Under the pieces are notes generated by a model. That model ran no database searches, had not been told where the DNA came from, and saw only the letters and a program-made list of their open reading frames with translations. The translations under genes and the position numbers were made by a program. Source: Lachnospiraceae bacterium (GTDB lineage Bacteria; Bacillota; Clostridia; Lachnospirales; Lachnospiraceae). From it: 51,560 nucleotides of DNA. Shown in pieces: positions 51,470 through 51,560 of the stretch (the first letter of the stretch is position 1; every line of letters begins with the position of its first letter). The stretch covers positions 1 through 51,560 of the forward strand of contig JAFTQM010000076.1 in NCBI GenBank assembly GCA_017462755.1, in the 5' to 3' direction.

Positions 51470-51560
51470 TCACGCTTCCTTTGTTTTCAAGTAATCAAGC
51501 CTCTCCATCTCTGCAATTGCATCCTCCGATTTGATATGCGTATAGGTATCAAGTGTCACA
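51470..51560 (-). CDS. Tyrosine recombinase/integrase, C-terminal end only
   Basis: The window cuts the gene. The last 30 codons read VTLDTYTHIKSEDAIAEMER followed by LDYLKTKEA and TGA at 51470-51472. The TLDTYTHI stretch is the typical end of the catalytic domain of phage and conjugative-element integrases, with the conserved Tyr nucleophile. The rest lies beyond 51560. It is oriented like its neighbours, with repeats just downstream of its stop. Confidence 0.75.
   Translation of the reverse strand, partial: VTLDTYTHIKSEDAIAEMERLDYLKTKEA

Noticed and set aside
1-51560. CRISPR array, rRNA genes or riboswitches
   Set aside because: No regularly spaced repeats, no rRNA stretches and no recognised aptamer pattern were seen in the gaps.

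Overview
The window looks like chromosomal DNA of a motile, polysaccharide-using member of the Lachnospiraceae (Clostridia, Firmicutes). The basis is moderate GC with Firmicutes housekeeping genes (prfB with its frameshift, secA, long-form hpf, recD2, pcrA, gltX), an mbl-flhO-flhP-like gene order as in Bacillus subtilis, paired ECF sigma factors and membrane anti-sigma-like proteins, and several intracellular-type glycosidases. Genus is not assigned. Nearly all genes lie on the minus strand, so a replication fork probably travels right to left through the whole window; the plus-strand exceptions are cvfB, a small membrane protein, tRNA-Leu, a GH9 gene, a 44-residue peptide gene and a flavoprotein.

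Layout. 1-560: decayed DNA with a collapsed GNAT acetyltransferase pseudogene. 560-4110: two tandem, paralogous ECF sigma/anti-sigma pairs. 4195-9945: nucleoside hydrolase, HD hydrolase and a translationally coupled DUF2264/heparinase-like pair, probably for uronic-acid-containing glycans. 10012-16386: cheW, prfB, secA, a CoiA-like gene and hpf. 16387-16939: a non-coding stretch with a DnaA-box cluster. 16940-22918: trxB, zinc-ribbon membrane protein, CPBP protease, cvfB, yvyF-comF and a nucleotidyltransferase. 23053-28534: recD2, then mbl and flagellar rod genes. 28901-31693: small membrane protein, tRNA-Leu(AAG), GH9 enzyme and a 44-aa membrane peptide. 31790-34070: two secreted Ig-like proteins. 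34176-39366: pcrA-like helicase, gltX, HAD phosphatase and ZIP transporter. 39809-43998: iron-sulfur flavoprotein, LacI regulator and two trigger-factor-like lipoproteins. 44118-51168: TerB-like/CfxQ AAA+ ATPase, GH105, DNA-deoxyinosine glycosylase, exonuclease III, a six-hairpin glycosidase and a low-molecular-weight phosphatase. 51169-51560: the tail of a tyrosine recombinase with inverted repeats, probably the edge of an integrated element.

Carbohydrate genes recur (GH9, GH105, DUF2264, heparinase-like, GH65-like), and none shows a signal peptide. This fits import of oligosaccharides followed by cytoplasmic breakdown. The most unusual signals are not protein genes: a long hairpin repeat present twice (5200-5341 and 39489-39703), whose two copies differ by compensatory base-pair changes, and the DnaA-box cluster beside hpf in a region whose gene orientation argues against a replication origin. 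Among proteins, the intact/degenerate pair of trigger-factor-like lipoproteins and the TerB-like/CfxQ ATPase are worth a second look. No CRISPR array or riboswitch was recognised.
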